From: Chamaelirium japonicum
Lineage: Eukaryota; Streptophyta; Magnoliopsida; Liliales; Melanthiaceae
NCBI GenBank assembly: GCA_947650365.1
Contig: OX393557.1
Coordinates: 26,410,385-26,474,384, forward strand
Length of the DNA stretch: 64,000 nt
Reading direction: 5' to 3'
Position 1 is the stretch's first letter. Each line of letters starts with the position of its first letter. The notes under the pieces are model-generated. The model saw only the letters and a list, made by a program, of their open reading frames with translations. It had not been told where the DNA came from and made no database searches. This document shows positions 37,260 to 47,533 of the stretch, piece after piece. A program made the translations under genes and the position numbers.

Positions 37260-38162
37260 TTCTAAAGCATTTTTTAGCTTTTGTAATCCAACTAAACTTT
37301 CGACATAAAGAAAAGGCTTAAATCTGCTTCTGTAGCCAACGATGATTTCTTCTTCTTTGTTGGTTCTGCTGCTCATGTCGGCTAGTTCTTCGCCGCTGGT
37401 GCCCCTATTGAGACGATGATATTGAAGCATGTTCACGTCCGGTTTGGTCTTGTATTGCCGCGGCCGCGACGAATTAGTCTTATGAACCAGAATTTTGTCG
37501 TCGTGGATTAGCAGAGGCGTTGGTTTAGGACCCATCCAGGGGAAGATCACCGAGTGTTTCCGAGTCCATTCATGGCTATTAGTACCGTGGTCGCCGTTTG
37601 TTACTAGCACCCATATATCCAGCTGCGGCGCCTTGCAGTACCAGAACCAGCTGGGCGAGGCGTTCGGGTAGACGGACATGCAGATGCCGCCTTGTAGCTT
37701 TACCAGGTCTGGAGCAATCGTGTACTGCTTCCCTTGATAGACATGGTCGAAATCGGGAGGCGGGATCGAAGCAAGCTGTTCGTCTCTGAGATCAAGACGA
37801 AGGATTGAGTGCCCTTTGCCTGTCTTCCAGTACATTGCTCCCTTGGCAGCAGTCCCGCCGCCCAGTTGCGTCCTCTCAAGATTAGCGTGGATTTGCCTCC
37901 ACGAGCCGCCGCCGAGGGTGTAAACCTCACATCCCATCCACAGCCGATTCAGAGAAAAAGGAACCTTGATGAAAAACCGTGCGACTTTGTACTCCTTGGT
38001 CACTGGGTGAAACCCCAAGCACTCCGTCAGCAAGATGGAACGCTCTCTCGGCTCCGGCGTAGTTAGCGACTCCCCTGTCGACGGATTCAACAAGTGGATC
38101 CTTCCATCGAATGTGGTGATGCAGATGAGCCCGTTGCAGGAGCCATTCCGCTGGAAACGAGG
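37260..38162 (-). pseudogene. F-box gene 4, 5'-truncated
   Basis: The minus-strand frame is open from the truncation point through CNGLIC, LLNPSTGESLTTPEPRERS and LGFHPVTKEYKVARFF to QKLKNALE and a stop. About 290 residues of the FBA-like half survive without frameshift. The F-box, the PYCPRPKPGG region and the start are missing: homology to gene 2 ends at GGAAACGAGG (38,162), followed by LTR-like DNA. The first listed start is a TTG, not an ATG. It is the cleanest copy of the substrate-binding half but lacks the Skp1-binding half. Confidence 0.85.
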
Positions 38163-38660
38163 ACGTACGACAGTGAGACCCCCTAGCCCTGCTTGGGGCC
38201 CACGATGACGATGGGATCCACCAGCCTCACTTTGAGACCCCGAAGACTGCCTGATCGCCCCCTAAAAACTCTATATATAGGAGGTTCGACATATATTCCT
38301 GATCGGATGCTGATTCAATACCTAAATTTCTCTTTCAGAGATCTTTCCTCGGTTTCTTGAGTTGCATAGCTCAGACGAAGAATTGATCTCTTTTTCTACC
38401 CCTTTTTATTTTCTCTAATTGCTTTTATAAGTGACACTTGGCATGTCGAGATCGCTTGATCTACATTTCGGTGATAGTAGAATCAAGGTTGCATCTTACT
38501 GCATGGAGACGTAGGCTTCGACCGAACTTTGTCACCAGATCCCTATGTCTACTCTACTTTTTACGCTCTATAGTGCCGACTTTACAGCTCAGCATGCTAC
38601 AGTAGAAGTGCACTGAAATTCTACTAATATTTTATTGATTGTTGGCGAAAACCCGTACGA
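38163..38660 (+). mobile_element. LTR-like fragment next to F-box gene 4
   Basis: The segment has a CTATATATAGGAGG TATA-like box at about 38,272. About 240 bases further on is a GGAGACGTAGGCTTCGACCG motif, similar in style to the 3' part of many plant LTRs and to 44,744-44,775. An 8-base word CGTACGAC occurs at the left joint (about 38,164) and at 38,656, but TG/CA termini are not clear. It may be the solo LTR of a family not otherwise present. Confidence 0.35.
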
Positions 38661-39059
38661 CGACCGAAGTTTGCCCTACAGATGCCGGGTTTTATCTCAA
38701 ATGGGAAAAAAAAATTCCGATGTGGCGAGTAATTTTTGGCGCTGACCATCCACGTGGCTGTCAAAGCACTAGTCTATTAAATAACTCCTGTCAATCACTA
38801 TAGAATTAAATATTTATTTTTAAAATATTATTTTTAAAAATATCATATTTTAATCTTAACTTTAAAACTCTGGAACCCAATAATTTTCTTGTAGACGTAC
38901 TTCTAATCAAACTAGAACTCCATCATAGATTTTTTTTGGGTGATTCTATAAGCAACCCACGTTTTACCTTATGTTGCTTCAGTTTAAACGCGTGCTAGCA
39001 TGCCTTCATTCCACAGGCATGATGTGCCCATGCAAACCACCGCCCGCAACCTTTTTGGT
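38661..39059. other. Spacer, nothing recognised
   Basis: Mostly AT-rich with a nine-A run at 38,707. I see no gene, RNA or transposon end here. Confidence 0.5.
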
Positions 39060-39495
39060 CGACCATCGGTACCATCTTCCTTCTTCCTCATCCCCCTTCT
39101 TCTTCCTCCTACTCATCTTCCCCTTTCCCTTCTTCCTCATCTTCTCGGCCCTTTCCCTTCTTCTTCTTCCTCCTTCTCATTAACCTCTTCATCCACATCT
39201 TCCTCCTCTTGGACAGAGCGACATTGGGCCATACCAGGTCATGTGCGCCTTCTGTGCATTCTGTTGGGGGGACAGAATGCAGAGAATGTGTGTTCACCTT
39301 GGCATGGCCGAATCTCGAGATTTCCAGGAGGAGAAAGAAGAAGGTGAGGAGGAAGAGGAAGCAGAAAATGAAGAAGGTGAGGAAAAAGGAAGAGGAAGAG
39401 GATGGAGGAAGAAAGAGGAGGGATGAGAGTGGAGGAAGAAAGAAAAGGGAGGAGGAGGAGAATGAGGAAATGGAGGAGGAGAATGAGAGGACATA
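39060..39495. repeat. Facing pyrimidine-rich and purine-rich tracts
   Basis: 39,068-39,210 is almost all C and T on the plus strand (CTTCTTCCTC words). 39,325-39,490 is almost all A and G (GAGGAAGAGG words). The two could pair as a loose hairpin around a 110-base spacer. Long Glu/Lys/Arg frames here (39,209-39,496) are products of the GA bias, not genes. Confidence 0.7.
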
Positions 39496-39499
39496 GCTG

Positions 39500-40854
39500 T
39501 TAGAATTGGTGAGGTCTATAGCTCGTAAAAACCTATAGTTTAGCTATGTATGGTTGATAGTATAAGATTGCATCTTGGTGCGTACCTTAGTACGTGTTCT
39601 GATTACAGAACAGAGAGCCATGGCTACATGGTAGTCCACTTGAGTGGGAGACTTAAGGGACTGGTCTCATGTAACCTAAATACGTTCGCAGCTCTGATTA
39701 GGGTTGGTCGCCCTATATAGATAAGTTGTTGGGATGACAGAGCATGGGTGTCTCCACCACGGTCATTACCAGGCACAGTGTCTGTGGCCGAACGGAACCA
39801 ACACGGTGCACAGATCGGTGAGCAGGCACCGGTGCACTAAACCGTGTTTCTGCTTAGGGTAAAACGGTCCTAAACCCTGAGGAACCATGTCTGATGGGCT
39901 AACCAGTTGAGTGATGCTTTGGTGCACCAATGTGTGAGGATCCAGGTGTAGTGATCCAAAACCACGGTGTACTGGGTTACCCGGCTGGCGTTGTATCAGC
40001 GTGTCACTCCTACAGGCTATCCACACCCCTAACGGGAGGTGCGTTTTTTGGTCTGACCTACGTCGTATTAAACCCTGGTCAGGTGGTCATCAGTTGGACT
40101 GGTAATAGATCTGGTTACTCGGCAGAGTAATCGGAGGTACGATGTACGTGGTCAACCTGGAAGAAACCGAGTCATATGAGCACTCGAGTCTGACGGTATT
40201 CTCCACCGCTCGAGTTGCATCATGGCACCAGATAGAGGGACAGCAGGTTTACCATACTAAGCGGAGAGCAGAGGTATGCAGGAGAACATAGTAAGTCCGA
40301 GGGGATTGGAGTGCAGCCTGCGTCGTACTCTGGGTGGCCACGCAGGTTAACTCGAACTCAGATGATCAATGGTACACTCGGGTAGTGTGTCGATCGAGTC
40401 TAAGTTGGAAGCCATGAACCCTGATCCCTGAAGGTTTCACCTTATCCATATTATGTACGGTCCATGTACCATCTCCTCGAAACACAAAACGCAGTTAGAG
40501 GAAGCAAGAAGTCCAAGCCTACGCTCCGTGAGTGCTTCGCACTAGTGCACGGTAGATGCGTAGCTACGTGTGTACACTAAGGGGAAATCCTAGGTTAGTG
40601 CAGAGACAAATGTAGCAATTCCTTGCCATAAGTGGACTTTGCCACATGGGTGCGATGCACCGGGATATGTTGCGAGTTGACTAGTTGACTTCACTAGAGG
40701 TACCCTACAAGAACCTCAGAGAATAGTAAAATCACTGGTGCACTTCACTTATGTGTGCCTTGCAAAGTCTTGTACACGAGGAACGACCAACTAGTGACAT
40801 AAGGGCGTTTTGGTCAACCATGTGCCACTATGCACTGGGGGCCGGCCCTAAGTG
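39500..40854. other. No recognised gene; possible internal part of an LTR element
   Basis: No frame over 90 codons and no known motif. The right end, ACTGGGGGCCGG just before TGTTGGGAG, could be a polypurine tract in front of a 3' LTR. This is weak evidence. Confidence 0.3.
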
Positions 40855-41098
40855 TTGGGAGACTGGTCAAGGCTGACCCCATTGGTTTCAGGAGGTTGTT
40901 GCCTCCAATGATGGGCCGGTCATGAGGCACAGAAAATGCGCTGGTTTTGACCGTTTTCAAAACCAAGGAAAAGATAGAGATAAAGGAGAGATATATAGAA
41001 AGAGGTTTGAATTAGTTGAACCTTATCCGTACTAGCCTTATCCATAAGAATAGGGCAGCCCTATATAAGAGTAATGGAGGAGAGGGGGGGTCGGTGAT

Positions 41099-41205
41099 CT
41101 AAGAAGCACGGACACGGACACGAGACACGGACACGACACGACACGGACACGCCGACACGATATTTTTCAAAAAACCAGGACACGGACACGTTAGGGGACA
41201 CGCTG

Positions 41206-41304
<99 letters not shown>

Positions 41305-41771
41305 ACAAGTCTTATATTATGATTTATAATAAAACATAATGCGAATCGTTAACTAAAAAAGTCTCCAACAAACATTATAAATGATTCAAGTGTATAGTTT
41401 CAAACTTTCAAAACACAAAAAAACGAATAGAACACGCATAAAATCATCATCCATCAAGGCCAACGTCAAGTGTTACCACATTATCACCATCGACGTGAAG
41501 ACCATGGCCTCCATATCCGACTCATTGATGGAAAGATTCGTAATCTCAAGAACCTCAACATCTTCAAATGAGAAAAAAAGCATCTCCGGTAATATCCGAC
41601 ACGCTCCAACACGTATCCGACACGCTCCGACACGTGTTGGACAACCTTTCTTCATAGAAGACACGTTTTTTGGTGTGTCCGACACGTGTCGAAGAGTGTC
41701 GGACGAGTGTCGGTGTCCGACACGTGTCGGACACGGACACGTTGAGGTCCCGAGAGTGTCGGTGCTTCATA
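41099..41771. mobile_element. MULE-like MITE rich in GACACGG words, 9-bp target duplication
   Basis: The flanks are GTCGGTGAT at 41,090-41,098 and 41,772-41,780, an exact 9-mer as left by Mutator-like transposases. The ends are imperfect inverted repeats: CTAAGAAGCACGGACAC on the left and, inward from the right, TATGAAGCACCGACAC. Subterminal DNA repeats ACACGGACACG-type units. The centre contains (AT)n at 41,211-41,304. No transposase is encoded. Confidence 0.8.
41211..41304. repeat. (AT)n microsatellite inside the MITE
   Basis: AT run with one TTT interruption near 41,292. Confidence 0.95.
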
Positions 41772-41921
41772 GTCGGTGATGACAAGCCTTAGGGCCAGCC
41801 ATGCCATGGGAAAACCCTAGCCGCCCCTCTCCTCTCTTCTCTTCTCCTCTCTCGTCTCTCTCTCCCTCACTTGCGCCATTGGATGGCGACTCATCTTCCT
41901 CACGTAAGGTTTTGTAGAAGG

Positions 41922-42452
41922 CAAGGTTCTAAAAAGCGCTAGGCGCTAGTCGGGCGGTGGGGGGCCGCCTAGCGCCTAGGTGGCCTAGGCGGGGCCTAGG
42001 CGGCGCCTAGGCGTTTTGCCTTTTTTTTAATTATTTTAATTATTATTTTGATATTATATAATATATATATATGTTTAAAGATTAATATAAGTTCAAAATT
42101 ATCCCAAACCATTATTTTAAAGAACAAGTATATAACCATAATTCAAGATTGAGTGATTAACAAGAACAAAAGCAAACTTGGTCCGCCTGGCCAGCCTCAG
42201 CCCGCCTAGCTCGCCTGGTCCGCCTGGCCAGCCTCAACCCGCCTGGCCCGCCTGGTCAGCCTCAGCCCGCCTGGCTCACCTGGTCCGCCTGGCCAGCCTC
42301 AGCCCGCCTAGACCGCCTAGGCGGCCGCCTAGCTCCGCCTGGGAGCTTGGCCGCTTTTCTGGAGCGCCTAGGGCCTAGGCAAGGCGGTGGGGGGCCGCCT
42401 AGCGCCTAGGCGCCGCCTAGGCGGCCGCCTAGACCGCTTTTTAGAACACTAC
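41922..42452. mobile_element. MULE-like MITE with GCCTAGGCG-rich ends
   Basis: The word TAGAAGG flanks it at 41,915-41,921 and 42,453-42,459. The ends are inverted: GTTCTAAAAAGCG on the left and the same word read inward from the right, followed on both sides by CGCCTAGGCG-type repeats. The flanking duplication is 7 bases with a near match just outside, so an original 8- or 9-bp duplication is plausible. No coding capacity. Confidence 0.75.
42178..42325 (+). repeat. 37-bp minisatellite, four copies
   Basis: Units begin GGTCCGCCTGGCCAGCCTCA and repeat at 37-bp spacing; the third lacks 9 bp. They lie inside the MITE at 41,922-42,452 and account for the Pro/Ala-rich frame seen there. Confidence 0.85.
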
Positions 42453-43033
42453 TAGAAGGAGAAGGCTCATCAGATGGAGGCACTCAGAGATCCATCGACA
42501 AGGCACCGTGCATCGTGCGAGATCGGGTGAACTAGAAGGCATCTCCCGCAAGCTTTTGCTGTCTAGAATCTGCACAGAAAATCAGCGATGTTTCTGCAAT
42601 TCCAGGAGCTACAGAAGTCCAAACGAGGTGAAACTAGTTGCAAAAGTTGCATCTCGAAGTTCTATACCTGCAGTCCAAATTTTAGCCCAATCGAACTTCA
42701 GAACAGAAAGTTATGACCATTGCACCGAAGGTATATCGAGCAGATCCGAGCCCGTCTCCATCGACAAAGAAGAAATTTGCCGCGATGAAAGAATCCGTAC
42801 GCAGGTATGTTCTCTAACATGTAGATCTAGCATAGATTGAACATGCATTTATGCTAGATTGTTCTTTCACGTTAGATCGACGTTAGGGGTTCGCGTAGTT
42901 GCCATGCTAGATTCATACACGCACATATAGATCGTTTCGATGAAAACTTTGATATGTGACGCACACCGCTCCCGGACTTCGGACCTTCACTTTGCTTCCG
43001 CTGCGGGCCTCTACCATGGATTTATTTCCAACA

Positions 43034-43420
43034 ATAACAGCAGTGGGTTACCGACGACGGAGTCGAGCAGCGGCCTGCACATAGCTAGTAATGGGACAGC
43101 GGGTGTGGGCTGCCATCAACATAAGAGCAGGAATGAAATAGGAACATATCTGGTATTTTTCTCAAATTTAAGTTAGGGCTGCCATAGGTATTTCATGGGT
43201 TGTAATTAGAATCACCCTTTCATTTTGGTAATTGGAGTTATGTCCCTGAAATAGTTCTCATCTAACGGTAAGGACAATATGTTTACCGTTAGAAATAAAT
43301 CCCTCTAATTGGTGTTAGGTCCCCAAAACATTATTTCTTGTGGAGGAATTCTCCAGGAAGATTTTTGCTCTCACTGGGATGCTCCAGATGAATCTAGACC
43401 GTCCGAACTTTACTATATGC
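43034..43420. other. Spacer, nothing recognised
   Basis: No convincing frame or terminus. It separates the LTR from the tandem repeat. Confidence 0.5.
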
Positions 43421-43920
43421 ATAGCCACGTCGGGTGCATCTCACCCATACCCTTTTTACATTCAATCCAATTGAGACATCTATACACAATAGAACAATCG
43501 AGATGCAATTGATCTATACTTTCGCAGCCACGACATGTGCATCTCACCCATACCATTTTTACATTCAGATGGTCGAGATGCATACTTACACAAAAGGGAG
43601 CGGTCGAGATACATTCGATCTGTATTTTATAGAAGCACGATAGGTGAATCTCATACATTCCCTTTATTATATTCAATCAGACGATTGAGATGCATCCATA
43701 CACAATAGGGAACAGTCAAGATGCATCCGATCTGTAATTTACCCAGCCACAACGAGTGGATCGCACCCATACCCTTTTTACATTCAATCAGAAGGTCGAT
43801 GTGCATCCATATACAATAGGGAAACAATCAAGATGCATCCGATCTGTAATTTACACACAGGCATGACAGCTGCATCTCACTAACATGCCTTTTAGACTCA
43901 ATCCGATGGTTAAAATATAT
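43421..43920 (+). repeat. Tandem repeat of about 109 bp, 4-5 copies
   Basis: Units begin with CAGCCACGACATGTGCATCT-like text at about 43,421, 43,523, 43,632, 43,741 and 43,854. Each contains ACCCATACC, TTTACATTCAATC, GAGATGCATC and CACAATAGGGA in order. Identity between units is moderate, so the array is old. Confidence 0.8.
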
Positions 43921-44300
43921 CTAAAGCATCTCACACCACTATCTCTCCTCCCTTTCCTCCTCACCCCCCTCTCTCTCTCCTTACTCCGACCATCGTCCAT
44001 GCCGTAACGTGTCACCCTATCTCCCTTTCCACCTCCCCTTCTCCTTTCTCCCTCCTCCATCCTCCATCCTCCTTCTCCCTCCTCACCAAAACCTATAAAC
44101 TAATATTGGAGGATTAGGGTTTTGGCAAGGACAAGGGAGGAAAAATTGGAGGAGGTGGGTTGTTGAAGGTTCGAGAAAGCGCAGCGGAAGCGGCAAAGGG
44201 CCTGGGTTATGAAAAATTATTAATCTTTCATCTAGATCGTCGTCATGCTAGCATCTATTTGATTATGTAAACTATCATTCAAGTACATTAAAGCGCATGC
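43921..44300. other. CT-rich spacer, nothing recognised
   Basis: 43,940-44,085 is CT-rich (CTCCTCCCT words). No gene is seen. Confidence 0.5.
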
Positions 44301-44743
44301 ATACTGTGGGTGCAAAAATTGTACCGGACCGGATCAGAGCGGCATGGGCCCACGCAACGGCCCAAGTGGGTAAGCCCGTCCAGGCTCATGGGCCCACTCT
44401 ACGGGGCTCGTAGATCAAGCCCTCCCTCTCATTGGGCCCGAACAACGGCCCAGCAAGGAGGCCCAGAACCAGTGCCACGTCATCATCGCCACGTCATCAC
44501 TACCATATTGGGCACATGCCTATGCTAGAAAAGGACCCCCAAGGCATCCATGAAGGGAGGGGGGGGTCATTCAATCAGAGGAGGAGGATCACAGAGCAAG
44601 TGGTAGAGCTCAATTCTCCCCTTCTTGTTCTCTTTTAGTTGCTCCGCGCAACCCCACTGTACGAAGCTTCTCTTGGCCTGTCAAGAGAACGCTCACCCCT
44701 TATTTTACTCAAATTATAGTGAAGATCAGGTGGCACCTCTCGC
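44301..44743 (+). mobile_element. LTR-like fragment
   Basis: The run from about 44,307 through GGCCCACTC-type text to CCCGGAGACGTAGGTCGTAA resembles the body and 3' part of a plant LTR, as at 38,163-38,660. No paired terminus or target duplication was found. The right side is taken up by the inverted structure at 44,744. Confidence 0.3.
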
Positions 44744-45078
44744 CCGGAGACGTAGGTCGTAAGACCGAACTTCGACAACAATTCCATGTGTCATCTCTCT
44801 CCTTCTCAACTTTCTAATCTCTGACATACAAACAATCCAATTCAATCAAGGCTGTGGGGCGGGATTCTCAATCCCACAGACAACGCCAAAGATTGTGGGG
44901 GAAATTTCCGAGCCGTCTTTGATCGAGAATCCCGCCCCACAGCCTTGATTGAATTGGATTGTTTGTATGTCAGAGATTAGAAAGTTGAGAAGGAGAGAGA
45001 TGACACATGGAGTTGTTGTCGAAGTTCGGTCTTACGACCTACGTCTCCGGGGCTCGGAAATTTCCCCCACAATCTTTG
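44744..45078. repeat. Two interleaved inverted repeats (126 bp and 28 bp)
   Basis: 44,744-44,869 and 44,925-45,050 are inverted copies, 126 bp each, with one mismatch that I can see. The 55-base spacer contains GATTGTGGGGGAAATTTCC (within 44,887-44,914). The same 28 bases follow the right arm in inverted form at 45,051-45,078. The order is arm, spacer word, inverted arm, inverted spacer word. Confidence 0.9.
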
Positions 45079-45159
45079 ATTGAATTGAATCAACAGGGCA
45101 GAGGGCAGTTCTCATATACAAACCAACTCCACAGGAAAAAGAAAAAGAGAGCCTACTGC

Positions 45160-45515
45160 AACAGACTATGCAAGTATCAGATCTCCAACACACCAAGAAA
45201 TCAATTTCTGGAGGGTTAGGCCTACTTTCCCGAACATCCGTGCTGACCTAACAAGCAATCACCACTGCCGCAGCACCGCCGGTTGTAACAGGCTCCTCAG
45301 TGTGCTACTTCTGCCAGAAGGTCCCGGTTTCCTCCATGCGTTCCTCTACAATTTGACAAGAACCCCTTAGAAAACCATTATTCGGTCAGCAAATTATAAT
45401 TGGTTTGTAATGATCTAATCATCTAACAGTAAGATGATCATTAACCACAATGAGTACTTTAAAAACAAACTCTCACATGTTTTCTTGCTTTCAAATCCAA
45501 GGCCAACGAAACAAG
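45160..45515 (-). pseudogene. Unrecognised gene remnant D3, copy 2
   Basis: 45,160-45,455 matches 19,190-19,480. The minus strand encodes EIDFLVCWRSDTC-like text near 45,190 and a possible GLGFESKKT piece near 45,490, paralleling GLDNKKT in the first copy. Frames are short and broken. The identity of the parent gene is unknown. Confidence 0.4.
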
Positions 45516-45539
45516 TTTTTTTTTAAAAAAAAGAGTTAT

Positions 45540-45890
45540 CAGTTTCAACCATATGGTTCAAGGCCTTGGGTTCGTCCGAACCCGAACCAGTTCAGATTTT
45601 GACCGATCTGAAGTTCTGAACCCCCCGAACTCGTATTATGCCCTGTGTGTGTGTTTGTGTGTGTTGTGTCATGTAATGTATCACAAGACCTAAATTTGAA
45701 ACGACTGATGCGGGCCCGAGTTGGGCGAATCGTACCCTAATTCTTTATTTCTTTTTATCATTTTTTTTTTATATTTTTGTCTGAAACAGCCGAATTGGCC
45801 AAACGTGAATCCGAACAAGAACCGGTTCATTTTTTCCCAATCCAAAGACGAACCCAAGCCGAAGTTCTAAACCTTGACATTTAGCGAATC
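45540..45890. mobile_element. MITE-like element with inverted AAGG-TTGGGTTCGTC ends
   Basis: The left side has CAAGGCCTTGGGTTCGTCCG (about 45,558). The right side read inward has CAAGGTTTAGAACTTCGGC then TTGGGTTCGTCTTTGG. A (GT)n run lies at 45,644-45,665. No target duplication is clear. Confidence 0.45.
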
Positions 45891-45999
45891 AAAGACGCAG
45901 ATCTGGAGTATTACTAGTCTCCATTATTTTCAACAGTTATGCGCATCCTAATTATATACACCTGCTATTTTAGGTACATAAACTAGACAACTGTACGCA

Positions 46000-46650
46000 A
46001 TGGATTATCTGTTTGTTCCAGTAACAACTAAGATCGCACGAAGCTTGGGTATTCCAATTACTCCAACTCTGGAAGAAAGTAACGGTGGAACAACTTTGCT
46101 CGTATTAAGGTTAAACTTACTATTCATGCTCCTCTCCAACAAAAAACTTCCAACAAATCTAAAATGTAAAATGGAATACTGGGACATGATATGGAATAGT
46201 GCCCTTTACTTTGTTCTATCGAATCTAAAATGGAAGAGGAAGTCCCTGAAGATCGGAAGGTATGACTTGAAGGACTGCTAGCACCTAGATATACACCGGA
46301 CATCCCAGTAACTGTTAATGTGAAGCCTCCTTTCCACACCAAAGCTTTGATTTCTCAGCTCTCTATCTTTTCGCGAAAGAAAGCGAAGTCTAATTCAACG
46401 GAGACTAATGATTCTTCTGGGCCGGAGCTTCCGACGGATTAATCGCCGGAGATGATCCGTCACTCTTCTCCGGCCGGTAAACAGGCCAAACCGGACGAGG
46501 ATAATACACTCGATGGTGCCAAAAGTAACGGCATGCATAATTCACGCATGAAGCCCAGCAGTTCCTGTGGGGATTGGTGTGTCCTTCATGCGGGTGAAAC
46601 TTGGGCCTTTAAGGTCGGGTTGGTGCTCAACCCAAGACCAACTCGTAGTT
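46000..46650 (+). pseudogene. Possible LINE 2 ORF1 remnant
   Basis: The frame at 46,000-46,281 includes TTKIARSLGIPITPTLEES, which resembles the SKIAS-x-IGKPL segment of plant LINE ORF1. A second frame at 46,452-46,652 (MIRHSSPAGKQAKPDEDN) resembles a polar ORF1 tail. No zinc knuckle is seen between them. Support comes mainly from the same-strand LINE ORF2 at 48,725. Confidence 0.3.
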
Positions 46651-47440
46651 AGTATACCTCAACCCTACCCATAAGCCAACCCAACCTTGGGATGGAAATT
46701 CTCAACCCAACCCAACCCAACCCAACCCAAGTGAGTTGTCGGGTAGGTCGGGTCGGTCGGGTTAATGCTTTCTTTCTAATACTCAGTCCACCATATAAAC
46801 CATAACAATTTATTTTTTTAGTTAAAGGCGTTAGAACCTATGTGTGTAGCTATTCTAAAAAAGCTACACTCTTTCTAAACAAAAGTAAGACAACTACTTA
46901 ATTAGCATTCAAGCATATCAAGTTTCACAAAAGAACAACCAAGAAATAAATAAAATGTAAAAAAATTGTCTATAGTAACTCGCTAATAAGAAAGATAGAA
47001 GAATAGAAGTATCATTAACATATCAGATGCATAACACTATCGATTTAATAAAATTTCAACTAAAACTAATACATAAGAAAGGAAAAAAGAAATAGAGACA
47101 AGAAGAAACATACAATAATTAGCTTGAATGGCTTCTACATCTCTGTCAAAACATTTTCTCGATTCAATATTTAGAAAGTCACATGAAAGATAATGAAACA
47201 AATAAGGTATATGATTAATGCCCTCTTACCTGCTGAAGATCATCATGAACAAGGTAACAAAACATATACTATATCAATTAATTAATATAAGTATATTTGA
47301 ATATTTGGTTCGGGTTCGGTTGGTTAACTAGACTCTCAACCCGAGCTCGTCCAAGTAATAATCGGGTTGAGCACATCCAAACCCAAACCAATGTCGGGTT
47401 GAACACGGGTTGATTCCTCGAATTCGATAGACTAAAAGAG
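46640..47440. mobile_element. AACCC-rich non-autonomous element
   Basis: Both ends carry GGGTTGAGCAC / GTGCTCAACCC-like words in opposite orientation (about 46,617-46,645 and 47,360-47,420), and CAACCCAACCC runs lie at 46,700-46,730. The 600-base middle is AT-rich. It is similar in style to the ACCCGAC elements at 12,605 and 53,605. Boundaries are not resolved. Confidence 0.4.
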
Positions 47441-47474
47441 ATGAAAATGAATTATATGAAAAGAAAAGTGGCGA

Positions 47475-47478
<4 letters not shown>

Positions 47479-47530
<52 letters not shown>
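47479..47530. repeat. (CT)n microsatellite, 52 bp
   Basis: Uninterrupted CT run. Confidence 0.95.

Positions 47531-47533
<3 letters not shown>

Larger units (their letters stand above)
40855..43033 (+). mobile_element. Probable LTR, interrupted by two MITEs
   Basis: It starts TGTTGGGAGACTGG and ends TTATTTCCAACA, an inverted TGTTGG/CCAACA pair. A promoter-like CCCTATATAAGAG lies at about 41,060, followed by a pyrimidine-rich leader. Removing the insertions at 41,099-41,771 and 41,922-42,452 leaves about 960 bp, a usual LTR size. I found no second LTR, no standard primer site after 43,033 and no matching flanking 5-mer, so whether it is a truncated 3' or 5' LTR is open. Confidence 0.45.

Noticed and set aside
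38160-38665. CGTACGAC 8-mers as hAT target duplication
   Set aside because: No inverted termini next to them; the segment looks like LTR DNA, which leaves 4-6 bp duplications.
39209-39496. Long Glu/Lys/Arg-rich frames
   Set aside because: They come from a GA-only tract; several frames on both strands are open at once and none has a domain.
43421-43920. CRISPR-like spaced repeats
   Set aside because: The whole 109-bp unit is repeated, there are no unique spacers, and the sequence is a plant nuclear genome.
46700-46735. CAACCCAACCC runs as telomeric repeat
   Set aside because: Plant telomere repeat is CCCTAAA; this is the word repeat of the AACCC-rich element.
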